52,099 nucleotides of DNA from the NCBI GenBank assembly GCA_047621665.1, contig JBLHMB010000022.1, forward strand, positions 1 to 52,099, written 5' to 3'. The stretch is from Actimicrobium sp047621665. Its GTDB lineage: Bacteria; Pseudomonadota; Gammaproteobacteria; Burkholderiales; Burkholderiaceae_D. The notes under the pieces are model-generated. The model was not told where the DNA came from and did no database searches. It was given only the letters and a program-made list of their open reading frames with translations. Positions 9,071 through 17,497 of the stretch are shown here, piece by piece. The stretch's first letter is position 1. Each line of letters starts with the position of its first letter. Both the position numbers and the translations under genes were made by a program.

Positions 9071-9390
9071 GATGGTTGTCCTGTCGAGGTCGACTGGGCG
9101 GGGTGGGGCAGCACCAGCGGATCACCGAAATAGCCTGCCAGATCGAGCAGCTCGAACACCTCGACAACGGCGGCGCTATGGCCGACCAGATGCAACGCGG
9201 TAAATCCGGTCAGTGCCGTTTTTTTGGCCAGCATCAGCAACTGCAAACCTGCCGTATCGATTTCACTGACACCGGACAAATCCAGTTCCAGGTCGCCCGG
9301 TTCGGCCAGTGCCGCCAGGAGCAACGACTTAATTTCATCGGCGCGATAAATCGTCAATTCACCGTCTAAACGTACTTGGCGGACGGTCAT
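9067..9390 (-). CDS. STAS-domain protein (anti-sigma-factor-antagonist-like)
   Basis: A 107-residue single STAS domain. The core reads GELTIYRADEIKSLLLAAL, then LELDLSGVSEIDTAGLQLLMLA, where the Ser of SEIDTAG is near the usual phosphorylation or contact site but the conserved Ser/Thr position reads D-T-A. The helix LHLVGHSAAVVEVFELLDLAGYF completes the fold. It overlaps cheY and cheA by 4 bases each, so it belongs to the chemosensory operon. STAS proteins in such operons may act as scaffold or switch partners (inference). No cognate anti-sigma kinase is in the window. Confidence 0.9.
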   Translation of the reverse strand: MTVRQVRLDGELTIYRADEIKSLLLAALAEPGDLELDLSGVSEIDTAGLQLLMLAKKTALTGFTALHLVGHSAAVVEVFELLDLAGYFGDPLVLPHPAQSTSTGQPS

Positions 9391-9755
9391 GGCAGGCAGA
9401 GTTTCTGGACCGCGTCTAGCAGTTGTTCGGGCTTGAACGGCTTGACCACCCAGGCTTTGGCACCGGCAGCGCGGCTGGCGTTTTTCTTGTCGATGTCGGT
9501 CTCGGTGGTCAGCATGATGACCGGCGTAAAGCGGTAGGCCGGCAATAGCTTGACCGCGCTGACAAACGCGATGCCATCCATGTTGGGCATGTTGACGTCG
9601 CTGATGATCAGGTGGACTTTTTGGCCGGTGAGTTTGTCTAGCGCGTCCTTGCCGTCGCGTCCCTCGAGGACGTCGTAGCCGGCACCCTTGAGTGCAATGC
9701 CCACAACTTGCCGCATCGATGCGGAGTCATCGACAATCATGATGGTCTTGACCAT
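9387..9755 (-). CDS. cheY: CheY-like single-domain response regulator
   Basis: A 122-residue stand-alone receiver domain. The acidic pair D9/D10, phospho-acceptor D53 (ISDVNMPNMDG), switch Thr83 (MLTTET) and Lys105 (VVKPF) are all present, so it should accept phosphate from the downstream CheA. It has no output domain, as expected of a CheY that acts by protein contact. No cheZ phosphatase is nearby. It starts 8 bases after the end of the membrane-tethered MCP gene and overlaps the STAS gene by 4 bases. Whether it addresses the flagellar motor or another output cannot be told here. Confidence 0.94.
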   Translation of the reverse strand: MVKTIMIVDDSASMRQVVGIALKGAGYDVLEGRDGKDALDKLTGQKVHLIISDVNMPNMDGIAFVSAVKLLPAYRFTPVIMLTTETDIDKKNASRAAGAKAWVVKPFKPEQLLDAVQKLCLP

Positions 9756-9763
9756 GGTGTTTC

Positions 9764-10930
9764 CTAAAAAAAGGTAATGTCGTTATCGGTGTTGCGGTTG
9801 CTGCGGTCGACCGTCGTGCCGCTGTGGATCGCATGCTGGTCGGCCATCACGTAGGTTTCTTTGAGTTCGTCGAGCAGGATGCGGGCGTCGAGCGGCTGCA
9901 AGCTGCCGGCACCGGTGATGTCCTGGTGATGCTGGTCGAGATAAACCGGCAGCTGTTCGATATTGTTCTTGACGTGATTCATGATCTGGCTGACCCGGTC
10001 CTGGAATTGCAACTGGACCAGCGCGGCGCCGACCTCGCTCTTGATGCCGATGCTCTCTTCTTTAAGTAGCGAACTCGATTGCACCAGCGCATCGGTAATC
10101 GTGCGGAAGTCGTTCAGTACCGTGTCGATCGTGGTTTCGGCCGAGCGCAGCGTGATCTCTTCCTGCCGGACCGAGGCGCTCACCGAGCGCACGGCCGCCG
10201 TGATGGCTTCACTGATGACTTTCACTTTGCTGGCGATGTGCTGACCGGTATCGCCGGACTGGCGCGACAACATGCGAAATTCGCGGGCCACGACAGTGAA
10301 GCCACGACCCATTTCTCCGGCCCGCGCGGCTTCGATGGCCGCGTTGAGTGCCAGCAGGTTGGATTGCGCGGCGATTTGCGCGACGTCGGTCGCCATCTCC
10401 TGCAATTCGGCGACAAAACGGTCGAGTGCCTGCACTTGTTCCAGCATGCCGGTCATGCTCTGCATCGCCGCTTTTTGTGATGCGACGACGCTGCCGAGTT
10501 GCTTCTGGCTGCGGGCAAAGACAGCCACCAGGCCGTCGTCGCTGTCGCCGATTGATGCCGTTGCGAGGCTTGATGCGTGGACTGCATCATCGAGCTTGTC
10601 GACGATGCCCGAAAAGCGCTGTGACAAATCATCGATGGCACTGTCCATTTGTGCCCGTGACGATTCGATATGGGCGCTCCAGACCGGTACGATGGCAGCG
10701 CCGAATTGCTGCTGACTGACCAGATAGGCATCGATGTTGCGCCAGTCGGTACGCTGGCGCGCCACCGCCATCAGGCTCATGACGATGCCGGCGATGACCA
10801 GTAGCGCCATGAGGCCAATGGCCAGTCCGCTCCAGCCGCCGCTGATCGCGACCGCTCCGGCACCGGCAAGACCCAGTGCGGCCGGCATCCAGTGCAGTCC
10901 GGTAAAAATTTCCTCTGTTAGCGAGCGCAT
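9764..10930 (-). CDS. Membrane-anchored MCP-like protein lacking a periplasmic sensor domain
   Basis: A 388-residue chemoreceptor-like protein. Two closely spaced hydrophobic segments (about 14-31 and 35-57) form a hairpin anchor with essentially no periplasmic loop. A cytoplasmic helical stretch follows, then the MCP hairpin tip at about 187-211 (AAQSNLLALNAAIEAARAGE). There is no HAMP, PAS or obvious ligand domain, and the tail is short and lacks an aromatic pentapeptide. Such receptors may sense internal signals or membrane state (inference). It is separated from the upstream OmpR-type regulator gene by only 2 bases and ends 8 bases before cheY. Confidence 0.9.
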   Translation of the reverse strand: MRSLTEEIFTGLHWMPAALGLAGAGAVAISGGWSGLAIGLMALLVIAGIVMSLMAVARQRTDWRNIDAYLVSQQQFGAAIVPVWSAHIESSRAQMDSAIDDLSQRFSGIVDKLDDAVHASSLATASIGDSDDGLVAVFARSQKQLGSVVASQKAAMQSMTGMLEQVQALDRFVAELQEMATDVAQIAAQSNLLALNAAIEAARAGEMGRGFTVVAREFRMLSRQSGDTGQHIASKVKVISEAITAAVRSVSASVRQEEITLRSAETTIDTVLNDFRTITDALVQSSSLLKEESIGIKSEVGAALVQLQFQDRVSQIMNHVKNNIEQLPVYLDQHHQDITGAGSLQPLDARILLDELKETYVMADQHAIHSGTTVDRSNRNTDNDITFF

Positions 10931-10932
10931 TT

Positions 10933-11643
10933 TCAGGCCAGTTTGAGTGTGGTGGTCAGGCTGTAGCCGCTACCATAGGCATTGCGCACCGGCAGATCGA
11001 CCCGCAGCGCGGCTTTTACCTTGCGTCGCAGCCGGTAAATCAGCATGTCGATTTTTTTGGTGTCACGTCGTTCGTCGCCGCTGACATCGATATGCATTTC
11101 CTTGTTCAGCGTGTCGCGCGCGACCGGCTTGCTGCTGTGGGTCAGCAATTCCAGAAAACTGAATTCTTTTTCGGTCAAGTTGACGGCGAGCTGATCATCG
11201 ATCTGCAGTTGCCGCTCGGTGGTGTGCAAGCGCCATTGCAGCGGTGTCGTCGTGAAGACCGCACCGCGGTGGCGTTTGATGCGTCGGCATAAGGCAACGA
11301 CGTGCGCACTTAACTTGGATGCCGGCACGGGCTTGGTCAATATCTGGTCGGCGCCCTGCAGCAAACAGTTGGTGCGTTGCTCCAGCTGGTCACCTTGTGT
11401 CAGAACCAGCACGCCGGTACCCGGGTAAGTCGCTTGCATGCGCTTGACAATCGCCTGGCCGTAATCATTGGGCATATCAAGATCGACAATCAGGATATCG
11501 GCCTGTTGCCGTTGTAGCGCTGACCACATTGTGGTGACGTTGCCAACCACAACCAGATCGTGGTTATTCGACGCCTCGTCAATAAAACCTTTATTGGAAC
11601 AGGGCGTAGACGAATTATCTTCAAACAGAAGGATGTGAGCCAT
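10933..11643 (-). CDS. OmpR/PhoB-family response regulator heading the chemosensory operon
   Basis: A 236-residue two-domain regulator and the promoter-proximal gene of the locus. The N-terminal receiver domain is divergent: the usual D-D pair is E8-D9, with D54 in IVDLDMP as likely phospho-acceptor and K104 in LTKPVP. The C-terminal winged helix (about 133-233) is canonical, with LTEKEFSFLELL and the wing IDMLIYRLRRKVKAAL then NAYGSGYSL. A DNA-binding output fused into a che operon suggests that array activity may also control transcription, or that the operon is autoregulated; both are inference. The first 40 codons are more AT-rich than the rest. No clear ribosome binding site precedes the ATG. 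Confidence 0.9.
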   Translation of the reverse strand: MAHILLFEDNSSTPCSNKGFIDEASNNHDLVVVGNVTTMWSALQRQQADILIVDLDMPNDYGQAIVKRMQATYPGTGVLVLTQGDQLEQRTNCLLQGADQILTKPVPASKLSAHVVALCRRIKRHRGAVFTTTPLQWRLHTTERQLQIDDQLAVNLTEKEFSFLELLTHSSKPVARDTLNKEMHIDVSGDERRDTKKIDMLIYRLRRKVKAALRVDLPVRNAYGSGYSLTTTLKLA

Positions 11644-12469
11644 TGATATGCAATCGAGTTGTGAAGTGAATATGCTTATTGGTATATTTAATCAGGTGAG
11701 TGACACTTAATTAAAAATGGAAATGATGCATTTCGCAGTTACGTTTCCTTATGGTAATACAGTCAATGCAAATAAATACTCTCCAATTACCACTTACTCA
11801 CTAAATCTTATGACTATTAATTAACAACAAATCGTTAATTTCGTATTTATATAAAATATTTGAATAAATAAAACTGATTAATCTTATTTTGATAAAATAA
11901 AGTGTTGGCCTGTTTTGGCTGTCTACCTCTTTACAAAATAAATACGACAAATTGTTATTTGTAAAACGTCACTTGTTAAGTGAGGAGCAATAAAAAATTT
12001 CCCTAAATATTGGTATATTCGAGGTTTATGCGCATGCGGCAACGAGCCGAAATGATCATTCGCGTTGTATAAAAGCAATTTGTCAGAGCCACTGCCGGAA
12101 CCGCTCGAACGGATGCGCATCGAGTCACAAATTCACGGCGGCAGTATCATGCAGTGTCAGATGTGGTGAAGCGGTCAGTCGATCGATTCACCCCAACCAT
12201 GCAGCAACCTTGTTTCGCCGATTAAAAAATGGGATTCAATATAAAACAGTGTCGAAGCGTCATCATTTAATGCGATGAATCCGCTTTTTTGTTAACTGAC
12301 TATGCAATTCAATTTGCGCTGATTGGTAGTTCTAATACGGGATGTGACTTGCTTTTCCGATTTATTAAAAAGGAATTATTGCCCGATTATTCCAATACTG
12401 ATTCAACGTTGATTCAACGTTATTTTTTAAAAATAAATTACTTATCTTTGTTATTCATAGGGGAATACC
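11644..12469. other. AT-rich gene-free region between che operon and acnA
   Basis: About 826 bases with base composition visibly more AT-rich than either flank, especially 11644-12050 and 12200-12460. It must hold the divergent promoters for the chemosensory operon (leftward) and acnA (rightward). Small inverted repeats occur, for example TCACTT-gtt-AAGTGA near 11968-11983 and ATTAAC/GTTAAT near 11820-11840. Two short open frames (11923-12120 minus, 12289-12477 plus) lack ribosome binding sites and recognisable content, so I do not call them genes. Confidence 0.6.
12399..12420. repeat. Tandem direct repeat in the acnA leader
   Basis: Two perfect, directly abutting copies of the 11-mer TGATTCAACGT, ending 49 bases before the acnA start codon. 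The 11-base spacing is close to one helical turn, so a protein could contact both copies on one DNA face (inference). It may be part of the acnA promoter or an operator. No matching known motif comes to mind. Confidence 0.5.
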
Positions 12470-15196
12470 GTGATTGATTCATTTTCCACCCGCGAACTGC
12501 TTGCCGTTAATGGCGCCAAGGTCACCATTTTTAGCCTGACCAAACTGGGTCAGCAATTCGATCTCACGCGCTTGCCGTTCTCGATGAAAATCCTGCTCGA
12601 AAACCTGTTGCGCTGCGAAGACGGTGTCTCTGTCACGCGTGCCGCGATCGAGGCCGTAGCAGGCTGGGATGCGCAGGCCGAACCCTCGGTCGAGATCGCC
12701 TTCATGCCGGCCCGCGTGGTGCTGCAGGATTTCACTGGCGTGCCCTGCATGGTTGACCTTGCCGCGATGCGCGATGCAGTGGTCCGGTTAGGCGGGTCGG
12801 TTGACAATATTAATCCGCTGATTCCGGCCGAGCTGGTGATTGACCATTCGGTGCAGGTCGATTCGTTCGGTCAGGCCGATTCGCTCGATATCAACGGCCG
12901 CATCGAATTTAGCCGTAATCGCGAGCGCTACAGCTTTTTGCGCTGGGGCCAGAAAGCCTTCGACAATTTCAAAGTGGTGCCGCCGAACACCGGCATCGTC
13001 CATCAGGTCAATCTGGAAAACCTTGCCCGCGTAGTCATGACGCGCGAGATCGATGGCGTGCAATATGCGTTTCCGGACACCGTCTTCGGCACCGATTCGC
13101 ATACCACCATGGTCAATGGCCTCGGTGTGCTGGGCTGGGGCGTCGGCGGGATTGAGGCTGAAGCGGCGATGCTGGGTCAGCCCAGTTCGATGCTGATACC
13201 GCAAGTGGTCGGTTTCAAGCTGACCGGCAAGTTGCCGGAGGGCGTCACTGCGACAGATCTGGTGCTGACCGTGACGCAAATGTTGCGTTCGCTTGGCGTG
13301 GTCGGCAAGTTCGTCGAGTTTTATGGCGATGGTTTGTCGGCATTGCCGTTGGCCGACCGCGCGACGATTGCCAACATGGCGCCGGAATACGGTGCCACGT
13401 GCGGCATCTTTCCGATTGATGACGAGTCGCTTGCTTACTTGCGTCTGTCCGGTCGCAGCGACGAGCAGGTCGCGCTGGTCGAAGCCTATGCCAGAGCGCA
13501 AGGTTTGTGGCGCACCGAGGTCGAGGCCATTTACAGCGAGACGCTGGAGCTAGACATGGGCACCGTCCTGCCTTCGCTGGCCGGCCCGAAACGGCCGCAG
13601 GATAGGGTGCTGCTGTCGGACATGAAAGCCAATGTGCATGACAACCTGATCGGCATGGTGACCAATCGCAAGCCGTTCGAAAAATCGGTACAGCGCTTCG
13701 AAGGCGAGGGCGGCGCCACGACACACGTCGCGGTTGAGTCCAGTGCGGTAATCGCGCCGGACGAGTTCGCGTTGCGCGATGGCGCGGTCGTGATTGCCGC
13801 GATTACGTCGTGTACCAACACCTCCAATCCGGCCGTAATGCTGGCCGCCGGACTGCTCGCGCGCAACGCGGTGGCCCGTGGTCTGACCGCCGCACCGTGG
13901 GTCAAGACCTCGATGGCACCGGGTTCGCTGGTGGTGACTGATTACCTGACCCGCGCCGACCTATTGTCGCCGCTCGAACAGCTCGGCTTTTTCATTGTCG
14001 GTTATGGCTGTACGACCTGTATCGGCAATTCGGGACCGTTGCCCGAAGCCGTTTCGCACGATATTGCGGCCGATGATCTGGTGGTCGCTGCGGTCTTGTC
14101 CGGCAACCGCAATTTCGAGGGCCGGGTTCATCCCGAGGTCAAGATGAATTACCTCGGCTCGCCACCGCTGGTGGTGGCCTATGCGCTGGCGGGTACTGTC
14201 GACATCGACATGGCGACCGAGCCGCTCGGTAACGGCAGTGACGGCCAGCCGGTTTTTCTGCGCGATATCTGGCCCTCGAACAAGGAAATTGGCGACCTGA
14301 TCGTCGCCAGCGTCGGACCGGAGATGTTCACCCGCAATTACGCCAACGTGTTTGCCGGCGACAGCCGCTGGAACCAGATCGCCTCGCCGGACGGTACGGC
14401 GTTTGCATGGGACGCTGCCTCGACCTACATCAAGAATCCGCCGTACTTCGACGGCATGCAGATGGCTGTCGGCACCATTGACGATATCCACGGAGCCGGT
14501 TTGCTGGGCCTGTTCGGCGACTCGATCACGACCGACCATATTTCGCCGGCCGGCAATATCAAGGCCGATTCGCCGGCCGGCTTGTTTCTGCAATCGTTGA
14601 ACGTGTTGCCGGCCGATTTCAATTCGTACGGTTCGCGGCGCGGCAATGATGACGTGATGGTGCGCGGCACCTTTGCCAATATCCGGATTCGTAATCTGAT
14701 GCTCGATGGCGAAGAGGGCGGCAAGACGATTCACTTCCCGTCCGGGCGCAAGCTCGCCATCTATGACGCGGCGATGCAGTACAAGGCCGACGGTGTGCCG
14801 CTGGTCGTCATCGCCGGCAAGGAGTACGGCACCGGTTCGTCACGCGACTGGGCCGCCAAGGGCACCATGATGCTCGGCGTGAAGGCGGTGATCGCCGAGA
14901 GTTTCGAGCGCATCCACCGTTCCAATCTGGTCGGCATGGGCGTACTGCCGTTGCGTTTCATGGATGGCCAGAGCGCCGCCTCGCTGGGGTTGCGTGCCGA
15001 TGATCACTTCGACATCACAGGTTTGCGGTATGGCGAAAGCCGGATTGCCGAAGTGATGGCCACCGGCAGCGATGGCCGGGTCACGGGATTCCAGGTGGAA
15101 GTCTTGCTGCTGACGCCGAAAGAAGTCGAGTACTTCCGCCACGGCGGCATCCTGCATTACGTGTTGCGTGAGCTGGCGAGTCGCAAGTCGGCGTGA
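12470..15196 (+). CDS. acnA: Aconitate hydratase A (aconitase)
   Basis: Aconitase interconverts citrate and isocitrate in the TCA and glyoxylate cycles using a [4Fe-4S] cluster. The 908-residue protein matches the AcnA/IRP1 type in length and domain order. The cluster ligands are visible as C448 (TSCTNTSNP) and C514/C517 (GYGCTTCIGNSGPL). The C-terminal swivel domain contains GDSITTDHISPAG and YGTGSSRDWAAKG. The GTG start is supported by an AGGGGAA ribosome binding site 4-11 bases upstream. AcnD (Fe-S methylcitrate dehydratase) is the nearest alternative, but the N-terminus (LPFSMKILLENLLR) and length favour AcnA. The neighbours serA and che are not TCA genes, so this is a stand-alone locus. 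Confidence 0.96.
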   Translation: MIDSFSTRELLAVNGAKVTIFSLTKLGQQFDLTRLPFSMKILLENLLRCEDGVSVTRAAIEAVAGWDAQAEPSVEIAFMPARVVLQDFTGVPCMVDLAAMRDAVVRLGGSVDNINPLIPAELVIDHSVQVDSFGQADSLDINGRIEFSRNRERYSFLRWGQKAFDNFKVVPPNTGIVHQVNLENLARVVMTREIDGVQYAFPDTVFGTDSHTTMVNGLGVLGWGVGGIEAEAAMLGQPSSMLIPQVVGFKLTGKLPEGVTATDLVLTVTQMLRSLGVVGKFVEFYGDGLSALPLADRATIANMAPEYGATCGIFPIDDESLAYLRLSGRSDEQVALVEAYARAQGLWRTEVEAIYSETLELDMGTVLPSLAGPKRPQDRVLLSDMKANVHDNLIGMVTNRKPFEKSVQRFEGEGGATTHVAVESSAVIAPDEFALRDGAVVIAAITSCTNTSNPAVMLAAGLLARNAVARGLTAAPWVKTSMAPGSLVVTDYLTRADLLSPLEQLGFFIVGYGCTTCIGNSGPLPEAVSHDIAADDLVVAAVLSGNRNFEGRVHPEVKMNYLGSPPLVVAYALAGTVDIDMATEPLGNGSDGQPVFLRDIWPSNKEIGDLIVASVGPEMFTRNYANVFAGDSRWNQIASPDGTAFAWDAASTYIKNPPYFDGMQMAVGTIDDIHGAGLLGLFGDSITTDHISPAGNIKADSPAGLFLQSLNVLPADFNSYGSRRGNDDVMVRGTFANIRIRNLMLDGEEGGKTIHFPSGRKLAIYDAAMQYKADGVPLVVIAGKEYGTGSSRDWAAKGTMMLGVKAVIAESFERIHRSNLVGMGVLPLRFMDGQSAASLGLRADDHFDITGLRYGESRIAEVMATGSDGRVTGFQVEVLLLTPKEVEYFRHGGILHYVLRELASRKSA

Positions 15197-15435
15197 GTAC
15201 ACCAATGCAGCTGGTACTTGAGCCGGTCAGTGACGCGGTATTTCGCGTACTGACCGGGCAGGGCGCGCATGTCGGCAACCTCAAACTTGCTCAGGGCCTC
15301 TGGAAGTTCAAGGCGATTGGCTATGACGTCAGTGGCGCCGTACTCCCGGGATGGGGGCCGCTGACCGATTATCACAATACGGTGCTGGCATTTCCTGATT
15401 TAGCACTGGTCAATGCGATGCTCGTCCCCATATGA
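15193..15435 (+). CDS. Small conserved-looking protein of unknown function overlapping acnA
   Basis: An open frame of 80 codons whose GTG start overlaps the acnA TGA by the GTGA arrangement; an ATG at 15205 is an alternative start. The product is soluble, without signal peptide or membrane segment, and contains the core LWKFKAIGYDVSGAVLPGWGPLTDYHNTVLAF. That glycine-rich, aromatic pattern looks protein-like rather than random. I do not recognise a named family with certainty. Coupling to acnA suggests co-translation. Codon use is like its neighbours. Confidence 0.6.
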   Translation: MSTPMQLVLEPVSDAVFRVLTGQGAHVGNLKLAQGLWKFKAIGYDVSGAVLPGWGPLTDYHNTVLAFPDLALVNAMLVPI

Positions 15436-15465
15436 GGGCAATATTCCACGAACCCGGGACCTTGC

Positions 15466-16698
15466 ATGAGCCATCATCTATCGCTACAAAAAGACAAAAT
15501 CCGTTTTCTGTTACTCGAAGGACTGCACAAGAATGCGCTCGATGTACTGGGGCGCAACGGCTACACCAATATTGAATTGCTGCCGACGGCACTGGATGAA
15601 GCGGTGCTTATCGAAAAAATCCGCGATGCGCATTTTGTGGGTATCCGCTCACGCACCCAGATTACCGAGAAGGTGCTGGCGGCCGCCGAGAAGCTGATCG
15701 CGGTCGGCTGCTTTTGCATTGGCACCAATCAGGTCGATTTGCGTGCGGCGATGCAGCGCGGGATTCCGGTTTTTAATGCGCCGTTTTCGAATACCCGCTC
15801 GGTCGCCGAACTGGTGCTGGCCGAAACCATTCTGCTGTTGCGCGGCATTCCGGAAAAGAACGCGCTGGTCCATCGTGGCGGCTGGTCGAAGTCGGCTGAA
15901 GGCTCCTTCGAAACGCGCGGCAAGACGCTCGGTATCATCGGCTACGGCAGCATCGGCACGCAGTTGTCGGTATTGGCCGAAGGGCTCGGCATGACGGTGG
16001 TGTACTACGACGTCATCACCAAATTACCGATCGGCAATGCCCATCAGGTGGATTCGCTCGACGATCTGCTGGCGCTGGCTGATGTCGTGACCTTGCATGT
16101 GCCCGAGAACGACTCGACCAAAAACATGATGGGTGCCGAGCAATTTGCGAAAATGAAAATCGGTAGTATTTTCATCAATGCCGCGCGCGGTACCTGTGTC
16201 GACATCGATGCGCTGGCCGGCATGATTGAGCGCAAGCATCTTGGTGGCGCTGCGGTCGATGTGTTTCCTTCCGAGCCGAAAGCCAACAGCGAAGAATTTT
16301 TGTCGCCGTTGCGCAAGTTCGATAACGTGATCCTGACGCCGCATATCGGTGGCTCGACGCTGGAAGCACAAGCCAACATCGGGCTCGAAGTCGCTGAAAA
16401 ATTCGCCCGCTATTCGGATACCGGTTCGACGCTGTCGGCGGTCAATTTCCCTGAAGTCGCAGTGCCACTGTTTGGTGGCAAGCATCGCTTGCTGCATATC
16501 CACCGCAACGTGCCTGGTGTGCTGTCGGCGATCAACCGCATCTTCGCCGAGAACGGCATCAACATTTCGGCGCAAAGTCTGATGACCAACGAGTCGATTG
16601 GTTATCTGGTGATGGATGTGCCGGTGGGTTGCTCGACGGTCGCGATGGAGAAACTGCACGAGATCGAAGGGACGATCCGGACCCGGGTGCTGTATTGA
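15466..16698 (+). CDS. serA: D-3-phosphoglycerate dehydrogenase
   Basis: SerA oxidises 3-phosphoglycerate to 3-phosphohydroxypyruvate, the first step of serine synthesis. The 410-residue length is the E. coli type. The NAD-binding GYGSIG motif is at about 159-164. The catalytic region includes NAARGTCVDIDAL (Arg), the Glu of FPSEPKANSEEF and the His of LTPHIGGSTLEAQ. A C-terminal ACT domain (HIHRNVPGVLSAINRIFAENGINISAQ split across 342-370) suggests serine feedback inhibition, as known for this type. The gene follows the small unknown gene by 30 bases and converges on livF. Confidence 0.96.
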   Translation: MSHHLSLQKDKIRFLLLEGLHKNALDVLGRNGYTNIELLPTALDEAVLIEKIRDAHFVGIRSRTQITEKVLAAAEKLIAVGCFCIGTNQVDLRAAMQRGIPVFNAPFSNTRSVAELVLAETILLLRGIPEKNALVHRGGWSKSAEGSFETRGKTLGIIGYGSIGTQLSVLAEGLGMTVVYYDVITKLPIGNAHQVDSLDDLLALADVVTLHVPENDSTKNMMGAEQFAKMKIGSIFINAARGTCVDIDALAGMIERKHLGGAAVDVFPSEPKANSEEFLSPLRKFDNVILTPHIGGSTLEAQANIGLEVAEKFARYSDTGSTLSAVNFPEVAVPLFGGKHRLLHIHRNVPGVLSAINRIFAENGINISAQSLMTNESIGYLVMDVPVGCSTVAMEKLHEIEGTIRTRVLY

Positions 16699-16727
16699 TC
16701 GGATGAGTTGCTAACTCCTGTCCTGGT

Positions 16728-16754
16728 GCCCGGGCACGCTTTGCGGGCCCGGGC
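16728..16754. terminator. GC-rich hairpin between convergent serA and livF
   Basis: An 8-base arm GCCCGGGC at 16728-16735 is repeated at 16747-16754 (self-complementary), with an inner CGC-ttt-GCG stem. It lies between the stop codons of serA (plus) and livF (minus). There is no T tract, so intrinsic termination is uncertain; it could instead protect 3' ends or block antisense readthrough. Confidence 0.4.
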
Positions 16755-16783
16755 TACGAATGCCAATACGTGCTTGTTGTGGA

Positions 16784-17497
16784 TTACCCGCCCAGATACG
16801 CTTCGACCACCTTCGGATCATCGAGCAACTCGCGACCCGTGCCGGTCAAGACGATCTTGCCGGTCTCGAGTACGTAACCACGATGCGCGATGCGTAATGC
16901 CTGACGCACATTCTGTTCGACCAGCAGGATAGTCAGTCCGGTCAGGTTGATTTCCTTGAGGATGCGGAAAATCTCCTGCACCATCAATGGCGCCAGTCCC
17001 ATCGATGGTTCATCAAGCAGTAGTACGCGCGGCTTGGCCATCAGCGCGCGGCCGATGGCCAGCATTTGCTGTTCGCCGCCGGAGAGGTTGCCTGCCATGC
17101 CGTCACGCCGTTCCTTGAGCACCGGGAACAATGTAAAAACCCATTCCAGATCCTGCGCGACGCCACTTTTATCTTTGCGGGCATAGGTGCTCAAGGCCAG
17201 ATTTTCGCCGACGGTTAGTGTCGTCAGGATGGCCCGTCCTTCGGCGACCTGCACGATGCCACGACCGACGATCTGGTGCGGTGCCAGTTTGGTCAGGTCA
17301 GCGCCGTCGAACAGGACCTGACCACCGACGGTTTTCAGCAAGCCGGAAATAGCCAGCAGCGCAGTGCTTTTGCCGGCGCCATTGGCACCAACCAGCGCGG
17401 TGATTTCGCCTTCCTGCAGAACCAGGTCGATGCCTTTGACGGCGGCGATCTGTCCGTACGAGACGGCCAGGTCGGTGACCTGCAGAATCGCGCTCAT
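16784..17497 (-). CDS. livF: Branched-chain amino acid ABC transporter ATP-binding protein LivF
   Basis: One of two ATPases driving uptake of branched-chain or related amino acids. The 237-residue protein has Walker A (GANGAGKST), the ABC signature (NLSGGEQQMLAIGRAL) and Walker B (VLLLDEPSMGLAP), followed by the switch His region (ILLVEQNVRQAL). The EPSMGLAP and short C-terminus mark the LivF rather than LivG subfamily. Its start overlaps the livG stop by 4 bases, and it is the last gene of livKHMGF. Confidence 0.95.
   Translation of the reverse strand: MSAILQVTDLAVSYGQIAAVKGIDLVLQEGEITALVGANGAGKSTALLAISGLLKTVGGQVLFDGADLTKLAPHQIVGRGIVQVAEGRAILTTLTVGENLALSTYARKDKSGVAQDLEWVFTLFPVLKERRDGMAGNLSGGEQQMLAIGRALMAKPRVLLLDEPSMGLAPLMVQEIFRILKEINLTGLTILLVEQNVRQALRIAHRGYVLETGKIVLTGTGRELLDDPKVVEAYLGG

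Noticed and set aside
11923..12120. 65-codon frame on the minus strand in the AT-rich region
   Set aside because: No ribosome binding site and low-complexity start (GSGSGS) with no recognisable domain; likely chance.
12289..12477. 62-codon frame on the plus strand overlapping the acnA start
   Set aside because: No ribosome binding site, AT-rich codons expected by chance, and it would run into the acnA translation signal.
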